Assembly (NCBI GenBank): GCA_009885205.1
Contig: VFLE01000122.1
Location: forward strand, 1 to 7,931
DNA from: Candidatus Shapirobacteria bacterium
Lineage (GTDB): Bacteria > Patescibacteriota > Microgenomatia > UBA12405
Direction of reading: 5' to 3'
Length of the DNA stretch: 7,931 nucleotides
In this document: piece after piece, positions 1 to 6,762 of the stretch
How the letters are laid out: every line of letters starts with the position of its first letter
Numbering within the stretch: the first letter of the stretch is position 1
Notes under the pieces: generated by a model
Seen by the model: the letters and a program-made list of their open reading frames with translations, nothing else
Databases searched by the model: none
Told to the model about the DNA's origin: nothing
Program-made: the position numbers and the translations under genes

Positions 1-297
1 ATTTTAAAAATTAAAAATAAAACCCTTGATTACTGTTTTGTTGATGGAATATTTCGGGATGACTGTATTTTAAAAGCTATTCCAAAATTAAAATCCGGTG
101 GTATTTTGATTGTTGATAATGTTGATAATTATTTTCCCAAAAATAAATTATCTATTTCAGTTCGATACAAGAGAGATAATTTTTGCAAAACGGTATCAAA
201 AGTTAAAATGAATAAAATTTATAAAATATTGTCAAACTGGAGATGCATTTGGACTAGTAGTGCGATTCAGGACACGGCGTTGTGGATTAAGCCTTAG
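1..297 (+). CDS. SAM-dependent methyltransferase, C-terminal part (5' end outside window)
   Basis: The reading frame is open from base 1 to a TAG stop at 295-297, giving 98 visible residues of a protein whose start lies left of the window. The visible part resembles the end of a class I (Rossmann) SAM-dependent methyltransferase. It has DYCFVDG at residues 10-16, the strand-loop after motif II where an acidic residue typically sits, then a helix, then KLKSGGILIVDN at 30-40, which matches the common 'LKPGGxLxxDN' strand. A closing DTALWIKP resembles the last beta strand of this fold. A start inside the window (ATG at 106) would cut the fold in half and is not credible. The methyl acceptor is unknown; next to a glycan cluster, a sugar or glycolipid is possible. 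It is convergent with the minus-strand operon and overlaps its last gene by 4 bp, so it belongs to a separate transcript. Confidence 0.75.
   Translation: MLKIKNKTLDYCFVDGIFRDDCILKAIPKLKSGGILIVDNVDNYFPKNKLSISVRYKRDNFCKTVSKVKMNKIYKILSNWRCIWTSSAIQDTALWIKP
112..129 (+). repeat. 9-bp tandem duplication inside the methyltransferase gene
   Basis: GTTGATAAT occurs twice back to back, in frame, and encodes VDN-VDN directly after the GGILI strand. Because it is a whole number of codons it leaves the protein frame intact. It could be a small slippage duplication, or it could simply be two similar tripeptides encoded by the same codons. Confidence 0.6.
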
Positions 298-1436
298 TAA
301 TATCGGGAAATTAGGAGGACGTTTTTTTGACTATAATATTTTTTGGCGTATTTTAAAGTGTTTGATTTGAGGTATTTTAATTTTTCTGGGTCATTGTATA
401 AATCGAGAATGGCTTTTTTTAAATTGATGACGGTGGGGTCAACTAAAACAGCCACGGTAGAGTTGACAACTTTGGGGATGGCACCTTTGTTTGAGGTGAT
501 GATGGGCGTACCACACGATAGGGCTTCGGGCAGGACCAGACCAAAACCTTCTTCGTATTGGGTGGGAAAACAATAAATATCGGCAGCGCTAAAATAGGGA
601 GGTATGTCATTTCGTTTGAGAGTACCGACAAAAATTATGTTTGGGAAAAGTTTTGATTGTTCGGTTAAATACTGGGCGTCGGGGCCAATACCAGCAAAAA
701 TAAAGTTAATATTTGGAAGTAGTTTGGCAACCTCAATTAAAACTCGGGCTCCTTTTTTTTCAATTAATCTTGAGAGAAAGAAAACCGTAAATTTATCTTC
801 TATATTTAATTTTTGACGTGATTTTTTTTGGTCGTACGGTTTAAATGTTTTTTGGTCGACCCAGGGGATAAAAACATCGAGTTTATCTTTGGAAATACCA
901 AATGATTGGAGTTCATCGAGACTTCGATCAGAAGTTGCCAAAATTTTTGATGAGTATTTTAAAATTTGATAATTAAGTTTGGCGACAATTGATTTTGGAT
1001 TTAGTTCATAAACGGCGTGAATACTGGTAACTAATTTTTTGTTAAATATTTTTGAGAGGACAACTCCAACTAGTGAGGCGTTTAGCCCCTGGGCATGGAT
1101 AGTTTTAATTTTTTTATGATTTTTAAATAGCCAAAATAATGTGCGAATAAAGAGGTAAGGTGTCAAGTAAATAAAACAAATAAATGGATATTTTTCAACA
1201 ATGTTAAATAACCCATGGCCATACCAAAAATAACGATTAATAAAAATATTTTTACCCCGCTTTTCGGTTTTTTTCCATTTGGTAGTGACAGTTAAGGGTG
1301 AATAAGTTTGGACATAAACCTTATAACCATAATCATCAAGAGCATTGGTTAAATCATCCAGTTGTCGTTCGGTGCCGCCAATATTGGGGGAGAAAAAAGG
1401 AGTTAGTATTAGTATTCCAGGTTTTATTGTGACCAT
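294..1436 (-). CDS. GT4-family glycosyltransferase (GT-B fold)
   Basis: A 380-residue retaining-type glycosyltransferase that would move a sugar from a nucleotide-sugar donor to a growing glycan on the cytoplasmic side. The N-terminal Rossmann domain opens with ILILTPFFSPNIGGTERQ (residues 8-25), the Gly-rich acceptor loop of GT4 enzymes, followed by IHAQG near 113-117 and SIHAVYE near 138-144. The C-terminal donor domain starts near 215 with SRLIEKKG (222-229), supplying the usual Arg/Lys pair for the donor phosphates. The EX7E motif is intact at Glu296 and Glu304 (EGFGLVLPE). Length is normal for the family. The ATG at 1434-1436 lies 13 bp inside the end of the upstream GT2 gene with no clear Shine-Dalgarno, so coupled translation is likely. 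Its TAA stop at 294-296 interlocks with the stop of the plus-strand methyltransferase. The sugar and linkage cannot be told. It is the last gene of the operon. Confidence 0.92.
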   Translation of the reverse strand: MVTIKPGILILTPFFSPNIGGTERQLDDLTNALDDYGYKVYVQTYSPLTVTTKWKKTEKRGKNIFINRYFWYGHGLFNIVEKYPFICFIYLTPYLFIRTLFWLFKNHKKIKTIHAQGLNASLVGVVLSKIFNKKLVTSIHAVYELNPKSIVAKLNYQILKYSSKILATSDRSLDELQSFGISKDKLDVFIPWVDQKTFKPYDQKKSRQKLNIEDKFTVFFLSRLIEKKGARVLIEVAKLLPNINFIFAGIGPDAQYLTEQSKLFPNIIFVGTLKRNDIPPYFSAADIYCFPTQYEEGFGLVLPEALSCGTPIITSNKGAIPKVVNSTVAVLVDPTVINLKKAILDLYNDPEKLKYLKSNTLKYAKKYYSQKNVLLISRYY

Positions 1437-2413
1437 TGGTTACGGTTGATGGGTTTTAATATGCCCAATTTGAATTTAATAGTATTGATAGCATAAATGA
1501 TAATGGTTAAAAAGCAAGCCAATGGGTGAAAAAACCAGGCCAAATCTGGTTTTTTGATGTACCCGATTATGGCGTGGATGGTGGGAATAATAATAGTGGC
1601 AGAAATAAAAGAAAAATAAATAATATTTAAATTGTGGTTTTGATATTGAGGATTTCGATTATATATATATAGATCGATGCTGCGACGGTCTTGTTTTTTG
1701 ATAAATTTGGAAATTGATGATTCACAGTAAGTATGGATAATACTGTTTTTTACTTTGGCAAAAAAAATGTTTGATTTGATGGCTTTTAAAATATCGGTGT
1801 CATAAAAATAATCTTTATGGTTTAATAATTTTTGAATAAATTTGGTGCGATAGACTGTACCATTAGCGCCAATGGTGGGAAAAGAGTGGTGTGGTTGTAA
1901 TAATATTTTTAAATATTGTTGTTTGTTTTGAACTGACAATTTTAGATTCGTCCATTGATTTGACAAAGTACTGTAGCGGTCATACGAGCCACTGTAAAAG
2001 GCGTAGGGGTCGTTTGCTCCCAATAGAGCGCAATACCGTTCTATAAAACCAGAATGAGAGCGATAAGTAAAAGATAAAGGTTCGGCCCCCATAATAGATT
2101 GGTCGGAAAACGGCTTAAGCATTGATGTTAGCCAATTTTTGTGGGGCAAAATATTGTCTGAGTCAATCATGACGACAAAATCACTGGTAATTTTTTTTAG
2201 TCCAAAGGCTTTGCTTGATTCAGCCGATTTGATGGTATTAAAAAATATTATTGAGTTATATTTTTTGGCTATATTTAGGGTATTATCGGTAGATCCATTG
2301 TCAATAATTACTATTTTATAATTTTTATATTTTTGTTTTTTGATAGATTTTAAGCAATCATCTAAAACATTGGCTGAATTTAGAGTGGGGATGATAATAC
2401 TAACTAATGGCAA
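1424..2413 (-). CDS. GT2-family glycosyltransferase with C-terminal membrane helices
   Basis: A GT-A fold glycosyltransferase. With the TTG start at 2411-2413 it has 329 residues and begins directly at the first strand (PLVSIIIPTLNS). It then shows IDNGSTDNT (from residue 37) and the metal-binding DSD at 84-86 (VVMIDSDN). GANDP follows further on. Two hydrophobic segments lie near residues 262-286 and 291-319, so the C terminus should anchor the enzyme in the membrane. The frame stays open upstream with ATGs at 2461 and 2491, but those starts would overlap the radical SAM gene by 62 and 92 bp. The added N-terminal residues also look like an out-of-frame reading of that gene's conserved C-terminal helix. 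None of the three starts has a visible ribosome binding site. I chose TTG because it gives a 14-bp overlap, equal to two other junctions here; ATG 2461 remains possible. The sugar is unknown. Confidence 0.85.
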   Translation of the reverse strand: MPLVSIIIPTLNSANVLDDCLKSIKKQKYKNYKIVIIDNGSTDNTLNIAKKYNSIIFFNTIKSAESSKAFGLKKITSDFVVMIDSDNILPHKNWLTSMLKPFSDQSIMGAEPLSFTYRSHSGFIERYCALLGANDPYAFYSGSYDRYSTLSNQWTNLKLSVQNKQQYLKILLQPHHSFPTIGANGTVYRTKFIQKLLNHKDYFYDTDILKAIKSNIFFAKVKNSIIHTYCESSISKFIKKQDRRSIDLYIYNRNPQYQNHNLNIIYFSFISATIIIPTIHAIIGYIKKPDLAWFFHPLACFLTIIIYAINTIKFKLGILKPINRNQWSQ

Positions 2414-3884
2414 CTTTTGTTTGGGGAAAGTCTTGGAGTTTTTTGATAAATTTGATGGCATAGTTAAAAAGATGAGAAATATCATCGACATTTCTGATAC
2501 TGGTTATTTTACGCCATAAAAATTTGGGTGTCAGGACTCCGTGAAATAAGCCGTGAACTAACTCGAGCTGTTCTTGATCGGTTATGGGTGACTTCATAAC
2601 TGGAAGGCGCATGTCATAATCATTCCAATCGATACTTTTGAGCCAGTCATTTTTTTTGCATTCATCGAATAATGGGGTACCAGGATAAGGGACAACGATG
2701 GTGGCCTGCATCGAGTCGGCTAAACCATCTTTAAAAAGTGAACGAGCTTCGTCTAGTGTGGTGATGGCATCGTGCTTGGTTTCCCAGGGATAACCAACCA
2801 TAATAGTTAAGTGGGGTTCTAGACCGGCTTTTTTGGCCATAATTAAAGTTTTTCTTGACTCCTCAACCTTGGTATTTTTGATAAGTCGATCGAGAGTATT
2901 TTGATTGCTTGATTCGAGGCCGTATAAAATAAAACGAAAACCGGCTTGGCCCATTAAATCATATTGGGTTTGATTAAGGGCACCAAAACGCATATTGCAG
3001 CCAAAAATAATTTTTTTGTTTAGACCAGTAGAAATCATTTGGTCACAAAATTCTTTGAGCCAGGGACCAATGGGGAGAGTGCCAGCGTCATCAAAAACTT
3101 CTTTGATACCAAGTGAGGCTAAATATTTTAGTTCTTTGATGGTGTGGGCGACGGAAAAATTGCGAAAGGTATTACCAGGATGGGTAGTAGTCCAGCTACA
3201 AAAAGTACATTTTCCCCACCAACAATCGCGACCGGTCATAATGTAGGCGGCGGGTTTGTATTTAAAATTAGTATTTTGATAACCATAGATTTTCCAATTA
3301 GTTAACTTGCGGTCTATAATTGGTAGACTGTCTAAATTGTGATGTTTTAGGGCAAATTTACCAGTGTTAATTATTTTTTTATTTGATCTGTAGTAGACTC
3401 CTGGTTCAAGTTTCTTTTTGTGATAGAGGTGGTCGACAAGATTTAACATCATAAAATCGTAATCACCACCAGTGATAACATAGTCAACTTTAGAATTATC
3501 TAAAGATTCTTCGGGCAGGGCAGTAGTGTGGTCGCCCATTAATACAGTTATTAATTTAGGATTTAGTTTTTTTAATTGATTGATAATTTCCCAGTGGCGT
3601 TTGATGACGGGAGTTTTGGACTCAATAAAAATAACATTTGGTTTGAATTTGATAATTCGTTTTAGCCAAATGTCGTAACTTATTTTTTCGGCTATAGCAT
3701 CATCCCAAATAACTTTGTAACCAAGCTTTTTTAAAGCAGTGGCACCATAGGCGGGTATAACAGGCAGAATAACATTACCAGTATTGGTCCATTGAAATTG
3801 ACGATTTTGACCTAAAAAAGCATTGCCTTTGGCATTTAGTAGAGGTGGGTAGGAAACAGCAATTTTTATTAAATTATTTTTCAT
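2400..3884 (-). CDS. B12-binding-type radical SAM protein
   Basis: A 494-residue protein with a B12-binding-like Rossmann domain (about residues 40-155, ending in VDYVITGGDYDF) followed by a radical SAM barrel (about 210-410). The iron-sulfur site is Cys221, Cys226, Cys229 (DCWWGKCTFCSW), a CX4CX2C spacing instead of the textbook CX3CX2C. Other barrel landmarks are FDDAGTLP (264-271), LYGLESSNQNTLD (320-332), VGYPWET (363-369) and VPYPGTPLFDE (398-408), all normal for this superfamily. The N-terminal domain lacks the DXHXXG cobalamin-ligand motif (it reads DDAIAE near 61-66), which is common in radical SAM/B12 proteins. Family members methylate unactivated carbon or rearrange lipids, tetrapyrroles and sugars. 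Its place among glycosyltransferases suggests a glycan or lipid-carrier substrate, but that is inference. The start ATG at 3882-3884 follows a 38-bp gap without a Shine-Dalgarno. Confidence 0.88.
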   Translation of the reverse strand: MKNNLIKIAVSYPPLLNAKGNAFLGQNRQFQWTNTGNVILPVIPAYGATALKKLGYKVIWDDAIAEKISYDIWLKRIIKFKPNVIFIESKTPVIKRHWEIINQLKKLNPKLITVLMGDHTTALPEESLDNSKVDYVITGGDYDFMMLNLVDHLYHKKKLEPGVYYRSNKKIINTGKFALKHHNLDSLPIIDRKLTNWKIYGYQNTNFKYKPAAYIMTGRDCWWGKCTFCSWTTTHPGNTFRNFSVAHTIKELKYLASLGIKEVFDDAGTLPIGPWLKEFCDQMISTGLNKKIIFGCNMRFGALNQTQYDLMGQAGFRFILYGLESSNQNTLDRLIKNTKVEESRKTLIMAKKAGLEPHLTIMVGYPWETKHDAITTLDEARSLFKDGLADSMQATIVVPYPGTPLFDECKKNDWLKSIDWNDYDMRLPVMKSPITDQEQLELVHGLFHGVLTPKFLWRKITSIRNVDDISHLFNYAIKFIKKLQDFPQTKVAIS

Positions 3885-3922
3885 AAACTAATACTATATT
3901 AGTGGGAGTATAAAATCAATAT
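3885..3922 (-). promoter_or_regulatory. Intergenic gap with candidate weak promoter and inverted repeat
   Basis: This 38-bp gap is the only non-coding space of any size in the operon. Read on the minus strand, TTGATT (3914-3919) and TATAGT (3893-3898) resemble -35 and -10 boxes, separated by 15 bp, slightly shorter than ideal. A start about 7 bp downstream would fall near 3886, giving a nearly leaderless message for the radical SAM gene, which would fit its missing ribosome binding site. A 6-bp inverted repeat, ACTAAT-ACTAT-ATTAGT (3887-3903), surrounds the -10-like box and could be a small operator or a chance AT-rich palindrome. There is no T-run, so it is not a convincing terminator. In such AT-rich DNA promoter-like hexamers arise often by chance. 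Confidence 0.25.
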
Positions 3923-4843
3923 TTAAATTGACCGAGGTTTAAATAAAATATCAGGACTTAAATAACCTTTGATAAACATAAAACCATAAGTGAGATGAGT
4001 AATAAATATAGCAAAAATTGAGAGAAAGGCAAGGAAAAAATTTTTTGATTTTATAAAAATATTTAATAAAGTTAAAAATAATAAAAATATATATAAATAT
4101 AATGGAATGTATATATGATGGAAAGGAAGGGTAATTAGGTATATTAAAAAAAGAGATGGAATTAAATAGCCGATTTTAAAACTAGTTTGGGGAAATAGAC
4201 GGGCAAAATGGCCGCGATGGAGGGCATAACGATTGGTTTGGGCGAGATGTTTTTTTAAAACTTCCCGACGGTGGTGATAGACAATTATTGATGGGTGATA
4301 ATAAATTTTTTGATGATTATTGATTAAATCGAGACAGAAAATAGTATCTTCGCCCGGCCAATATTTGATATTAAACCCCCCAATTTGATTAAAAATAGTT
4401 TTTTTAATAACAAAATTGACAGTCGGATAGTCGTTAACAAAACGAGGAGACGAGACAAGGCTTCGATAAAGACCAGCTCCACCACTACCTAAAACGGATG
4501 ACCACACTTGGCCGGAGGCCTGTTGCAAAATATTGTCGGTAATTGGGGTGAGGGCAGGGCCACAAAAGGCGGCATAATTGGGATGCAAATCGATTTGCTT
4601 TTTGATATTTTTTAACCAATTTTTGTCAGGATAGGAATCGTCATCAATAAAACAAAGATATTGGCCTTTGGATATCTTGGCTCCATAATTTCTTTTGATG
4701 CAAGGATTGGTAGATATTTTGTCAGTAATTACCAACAATTCATAGTTTTTAAATGATTGTTTTTGTAATTTTAGTTTAGTCTCTTTTAAAAAGTTGTTTT
4801 TAATCTTGATTGGAATAATAATTGAAAAAAATGGTTTGGTCAT
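3923..4843 (-). CDS. GT2-family glycosyltransferase with C-terminal membrane domain
   Basis: A 306-residue GT-A enzyme. The N-terminal catalytic domain begins FFSIIIPIK and carries IKRNYGAKISKGQYLCFIDD (residues 49-68), in which the kRNxG segment precedes the metal-binding triple Asp67-Asp68-Asp69. FNQIGGFN (151-158) and GED (164-166) provide the usual downstream acidic residues that position the acceptor, and YHHRR (189-193) follows. Three hydrophobic stretches near 223-241, 244-264 and 268-292 form a membrane domain, so the enzyme probably works at the inner face of the membrane on a lipid-linked acceptor. The layout recalls rhamnosyl- and mycofactocin-type GT2 enzymes, but that resemblance does not fix the sugar. 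It starts 1 bp after the stop of the DPM1-like gene, and is the only gene in the run with an evident Shine-Dalgarno. Confidence 0.9.
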   Translation of the reverse strand: MTKPFFSIIIPIKIKNNFLKETKLKLQKQSFKNYELLVITDKISTNPCIKRNYGAKISKGQYLCFIDDDSYPDKNWLKNIKKQIDLHPNYAAFCGPALTPITDNILQQASGQVWSSVLGSGGAGLYRSLVSSPRFVNDYPTVNFVIKKTIFNQIGGFNIKYWPGEDTIFCLDLINNHQKIYYHPSIIVYHHRREVLKKHLAQTNRYALHRGHFARLFPQTSFKIGYLIPSLFLIYLITLPFHHIYIPLYLYIFLLFLTLLNIFIKSKNFFLAFLSIFAIFITHLTYGFMFIKGYLSPDILFKPRSI

Positions 4844-4844
4844 A

Positions 4845-5651
4845 TTATTTTCCTGTATTTACCCGCATGTCTAGCTCTTTATCGTAAATCCATTTTCGTC
4901 TATTTTTATCGTCGTAATATTTTCTGAGACGTAAACGATAAAATACTGCCAGGGCATCGTAAAGACAATTGAGAATTATTTTTAGACCAGTGGCATGAGT
5001 TAAGCTTCCAAAATCGTAGGTCAGTTTGATGGGTGCTTCATAAATTCGGGAGAAACCAAGTCTATTTGAGACAGATAAAAGCTCTAAATCAAATGCATAA
5101 TTTTTAAGTAATAACCGTGGTAGTACAGTTTCTAGTACATTGCGTTTAAAAATTTTTAGTCCCGCCTGGGTATCACGGACATTGATGTTTAATAATAATT
5201 TTGAAATGATTTGAGCACCAAAGGAAATGATTTTTCGATCTATGGGATAATCAACTAGTGAGGCAGGATGGTGTTTGGAACCTACAATAATATCGGCTTG
5301 ATACCATTCAAGTTGTTCTATAATGAGTGATAATCCATTTGGATCAATTTCCATACCGGCGTCAATAAAAGCGATGTAGTCACCTTTGGACCTAGCCATG
5401 GCGTATCGAATGGCGTAACCTTTGCCGTGATTAGTTTTGTATCCGACAACTTTTAAATTTTTTAACTTAAGCTTTTTTAACTCATTAAATGAGTTGTCAA
5501 TGTTTAGTCCATCGATAACAACAATAATTTCATAATCGTAACGGATTCGCTCCAAAGTGTCATGAATACTATAAATATCTTGACGGATAGTTTTGGCCTG
5601 TTTGTAGACAGGGACGATAATAGAAATAAAATGTTGTTTATTTTTTGTCAT
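4845..5651 (-). CDS. DPM1/GtrB-like polyprenyl-phosphate glycosyltransferase (GT2)
   Basis: A 268-residue GT2 of the dolichyl-phosphate-mannose synthase type, expected to transfer a sugar from a nucleotide donor to a polyprenyl phosphate carrier. Family signs are SIIVPVYKQ (10-18), VVIDG (44-48), KTNHGKGYAIRYAM (72-85), GSKHHPAS (124-131), RDTQAGLKIFKR (159-170) and FDLELL (187-192). The metal-binding position reads IDAGMEID (96-103) where many relatives have DAD. There is no pair of C-terminal transmembrane helices as in GtrB-type proteins. The tail is basic and one amphipathic stretch (222-246) may rest on the membrane. It overlaps the upstream GT4 by 14 bp and the downstream GT2 follows after 1 bp. 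The carrier-linked sugar it would make is the usual donor for GT39-type enzymes, and such a gene begins this same operon. The donor sugar itself cannot be read from the sequence. Confidence 0.9.
   Translation of the reverse strand: MTKNKQHFISIIVPVYKQAKTIRQDIYSIHDTLERIRYDYEIIVVIDGLNIDNSFNELKKLKLKNLKVVGYKTNHGKGYAIRYAMARSKGDYIAFIDAGMEIDPNGLSLIIEQLEWYQADIIVGSKHHPASLVDYPIDRKIISFGAQIISKLLLNINVRDTQAGLKIFKRNVLETVLPRLLLKNYAFDLELLSVSNRLGFSRIYEAPIKLTYDFGSLTHATGLKIILNCLYDALAVFYRLRLRKYYDDKNRRKWIYDKELDMRVNTGK
4851..4854 (-). promoter_or_regulatory. Shine-Dalgarno site for the 3923-4843 GT2 gene
   Basis: On the minus strand AGGA (within ACAGGAAAAT) lies 7 nt before the ATG at 4841-4843, a normal distance. 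It sits in the last codons of the DPM1-like gene. It supports this ATG as the true start, and is the only clear ribosome binding site among the starts in this window. Confidence 0.6.
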
Positions 5652-6762
5652 TTAATTGACATAAACGATAGACGGCTAATGTGTTGAGGGCACATAGTTG
5701 CCAAGAAAAACATTTAGCTCTTTTTAGACCTTTAGCAATTAATTCTTGTCGCAATTTTTTATCATCTAAAATTAGTTTTAATTTTTTGGCGATGTCGGGG
5801 ACAGAATAGGGGTCAAAAGAAAGACCAGAATAGTCACTAATTTCGGCAAGAGAAGTGTGAGTCGAAAAACAAGTTGGTGTACCGCATTGCATGGCTTCTA
5901 ATAATGGTAAACCAAAACCCTCAGATATTGATGGCTGGCAATAGACAGATGCTAAATTATATAAAATAGGTAGATCATCATCAGAGACAAAACCTAAACT
6001 TTTTAAATATCTTGATTGATGTGATTGCACCCATTTGATATCTTTGGTCCAAGGATCGTTTAGGACATCTTTGACGGCAGAACTACCAGAAATTATAAGC
6101 GGAATATTTATTTTTTGACAAGCTGTCGCTAAACTGGGAATATTTTTATTTCGACCAATATCGCCAACATATAAGACAAATTTATTGGGTAAATTGTATT
6201 TTACCTTAACTCTATCGAGTAACTTTTGATTGGTTATTTTTTTGAAATTTGAGTTAGCGGCTTCGTAAGTGGTAAATATCCTATCTTTGGGATAATTAAT
6301 AATATCAAAAATTGAATATTTGGCGGTATGTGTCGGAGTCAAAATATATTTGGCTTGTTTTAGTTTTAATTTTTGTATTTGCCATTTGAGAAAACCTTTG
6401 ATGCCGATAGGAAATATTTTAGGAAATAATCCTTTAGAAAATATTTTGGTTAATAATCCGACAGGAATTGTTTTAGCTATCTCGATGGGAATTAGGTCGT
6501 GGACGGTAACAATAAATGGAGTTTTGGTGAGGGGAAGAGTTAGAAAAAAGGGGTCGAAATAGGGATAGTGGAGCAAATCGTATTTAGTAGTTAGTGGATA
6601 GTGGTTAGTAATTAAATCTATTTGTAAATCTTGATAGTCGGGGTTGGTTTTGATTTCGTGTTGTAAGGCAGAGACTAAATTACGAGTATAGTAACCAACA
6701 CCACGAACCGAATTGCCGTCAGATAAGGGTGAAACGTCAATAGCGATTTTAAACTTTTTCAT
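5638..6762 (-). CDS. GT4-family glycosyltransferase (GT-B fold)
   Basis: A 374-residue retaining glycosyltransferase. The N terminus reads KIAIDVSPLSDG followed by RGVGYYTRNL (20-29), the G-hG-Y-T acceptor loop of the mannosyltransferase-like GT4 group, then VTVHDLIPIE (85-94) and PTHTAKYSI (143-151). The donor domain has VLYVGDIGRNKN (196-207) with the phosphate-binding Arg204/Lys206, and an intact EX7E motif at Glu281 and Glu289 (EGFGLPLLE). Length and domain order are complete. The DVSPL start and RGVGYYT loop resemble WbpY/MtfB-type mannosyltransferases more than the other GT4 in this window, so the two enzymes probably have different acceptors. The ATG at 6760-6762 lies 14 bp inside the upstream WaaE-like gene without a Shine-Dalgarno, and its own end overlaps the DPM1-like gene by 14 bp. 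Mannose or a related sugar is a guess from resemblance. Confidence 0.92.
   Translation of the reverse strand: MKKFKIAIDVSPLSDGNSVRGVGYYTRNLVSALQHEIKTNPDYQDLQIDLITNHYPLTTKYDLLHYPYFDPFFLTLPLTKTPFIVTVHDLIPIEIAKTIPVGLLTKIFSKGLFPKIFPIGIKGFLKWQIQKLKLKQAKYILTPTHTAKYSIFDIINYPKDRIFTTYEAANSNFKKITNQKLLDRVKVKYNLPNKFVLYVGDIGRNKNIPSLATACQKINIPLIISGSSAVKDVLNDPWTKDIKWVQSHQSRYLKSLGFVSDDDLPILYNLASVYCQPSISEGFGLPLLEAMQCGTPTCFSTHTSLAEISDYSGLSFDPYSVPDIAKKLKLILDDKKLRQELIAKGLKRAKCFSWQLCALNTLAVYRLCQLNDKK

Noticed and set aside
443..631. Minus-strand 62-codon frame inside the GT4 gene
   Set aside because: It is an alternative-frame shadow of the EX7E-bearing C-terminal domain, and no domain or ribosome binding site is seen.
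343..816. Plus-strand open frames opposite the GT4 gene (343-576, 604-816), and similar ones at 2139-2321, 2995-3246, 6320-6562, 7155-7337 and 7353-7550
   Set aside because: They lie wholly antisense to well-supported glycosyltransferase or radical SAM genes, carry no recognisable domain, and arise from codon bias on the other strand.
1660..1671. (TA)6 run
   Set aside because: It is within the membrane-anchored GT2 gene and encodes a plain Tyr-Ile-Tyr stretch; short AT repeats are expected in DNA of this composition.
3887..3903. Inverted repeat ACTAAT-ACTAT-ATTAGT as a transcription terminator
   Set aside because: The stem is six mostly A-T pairs with no following T-run on the minus strand, too weak for intrinsic termination.
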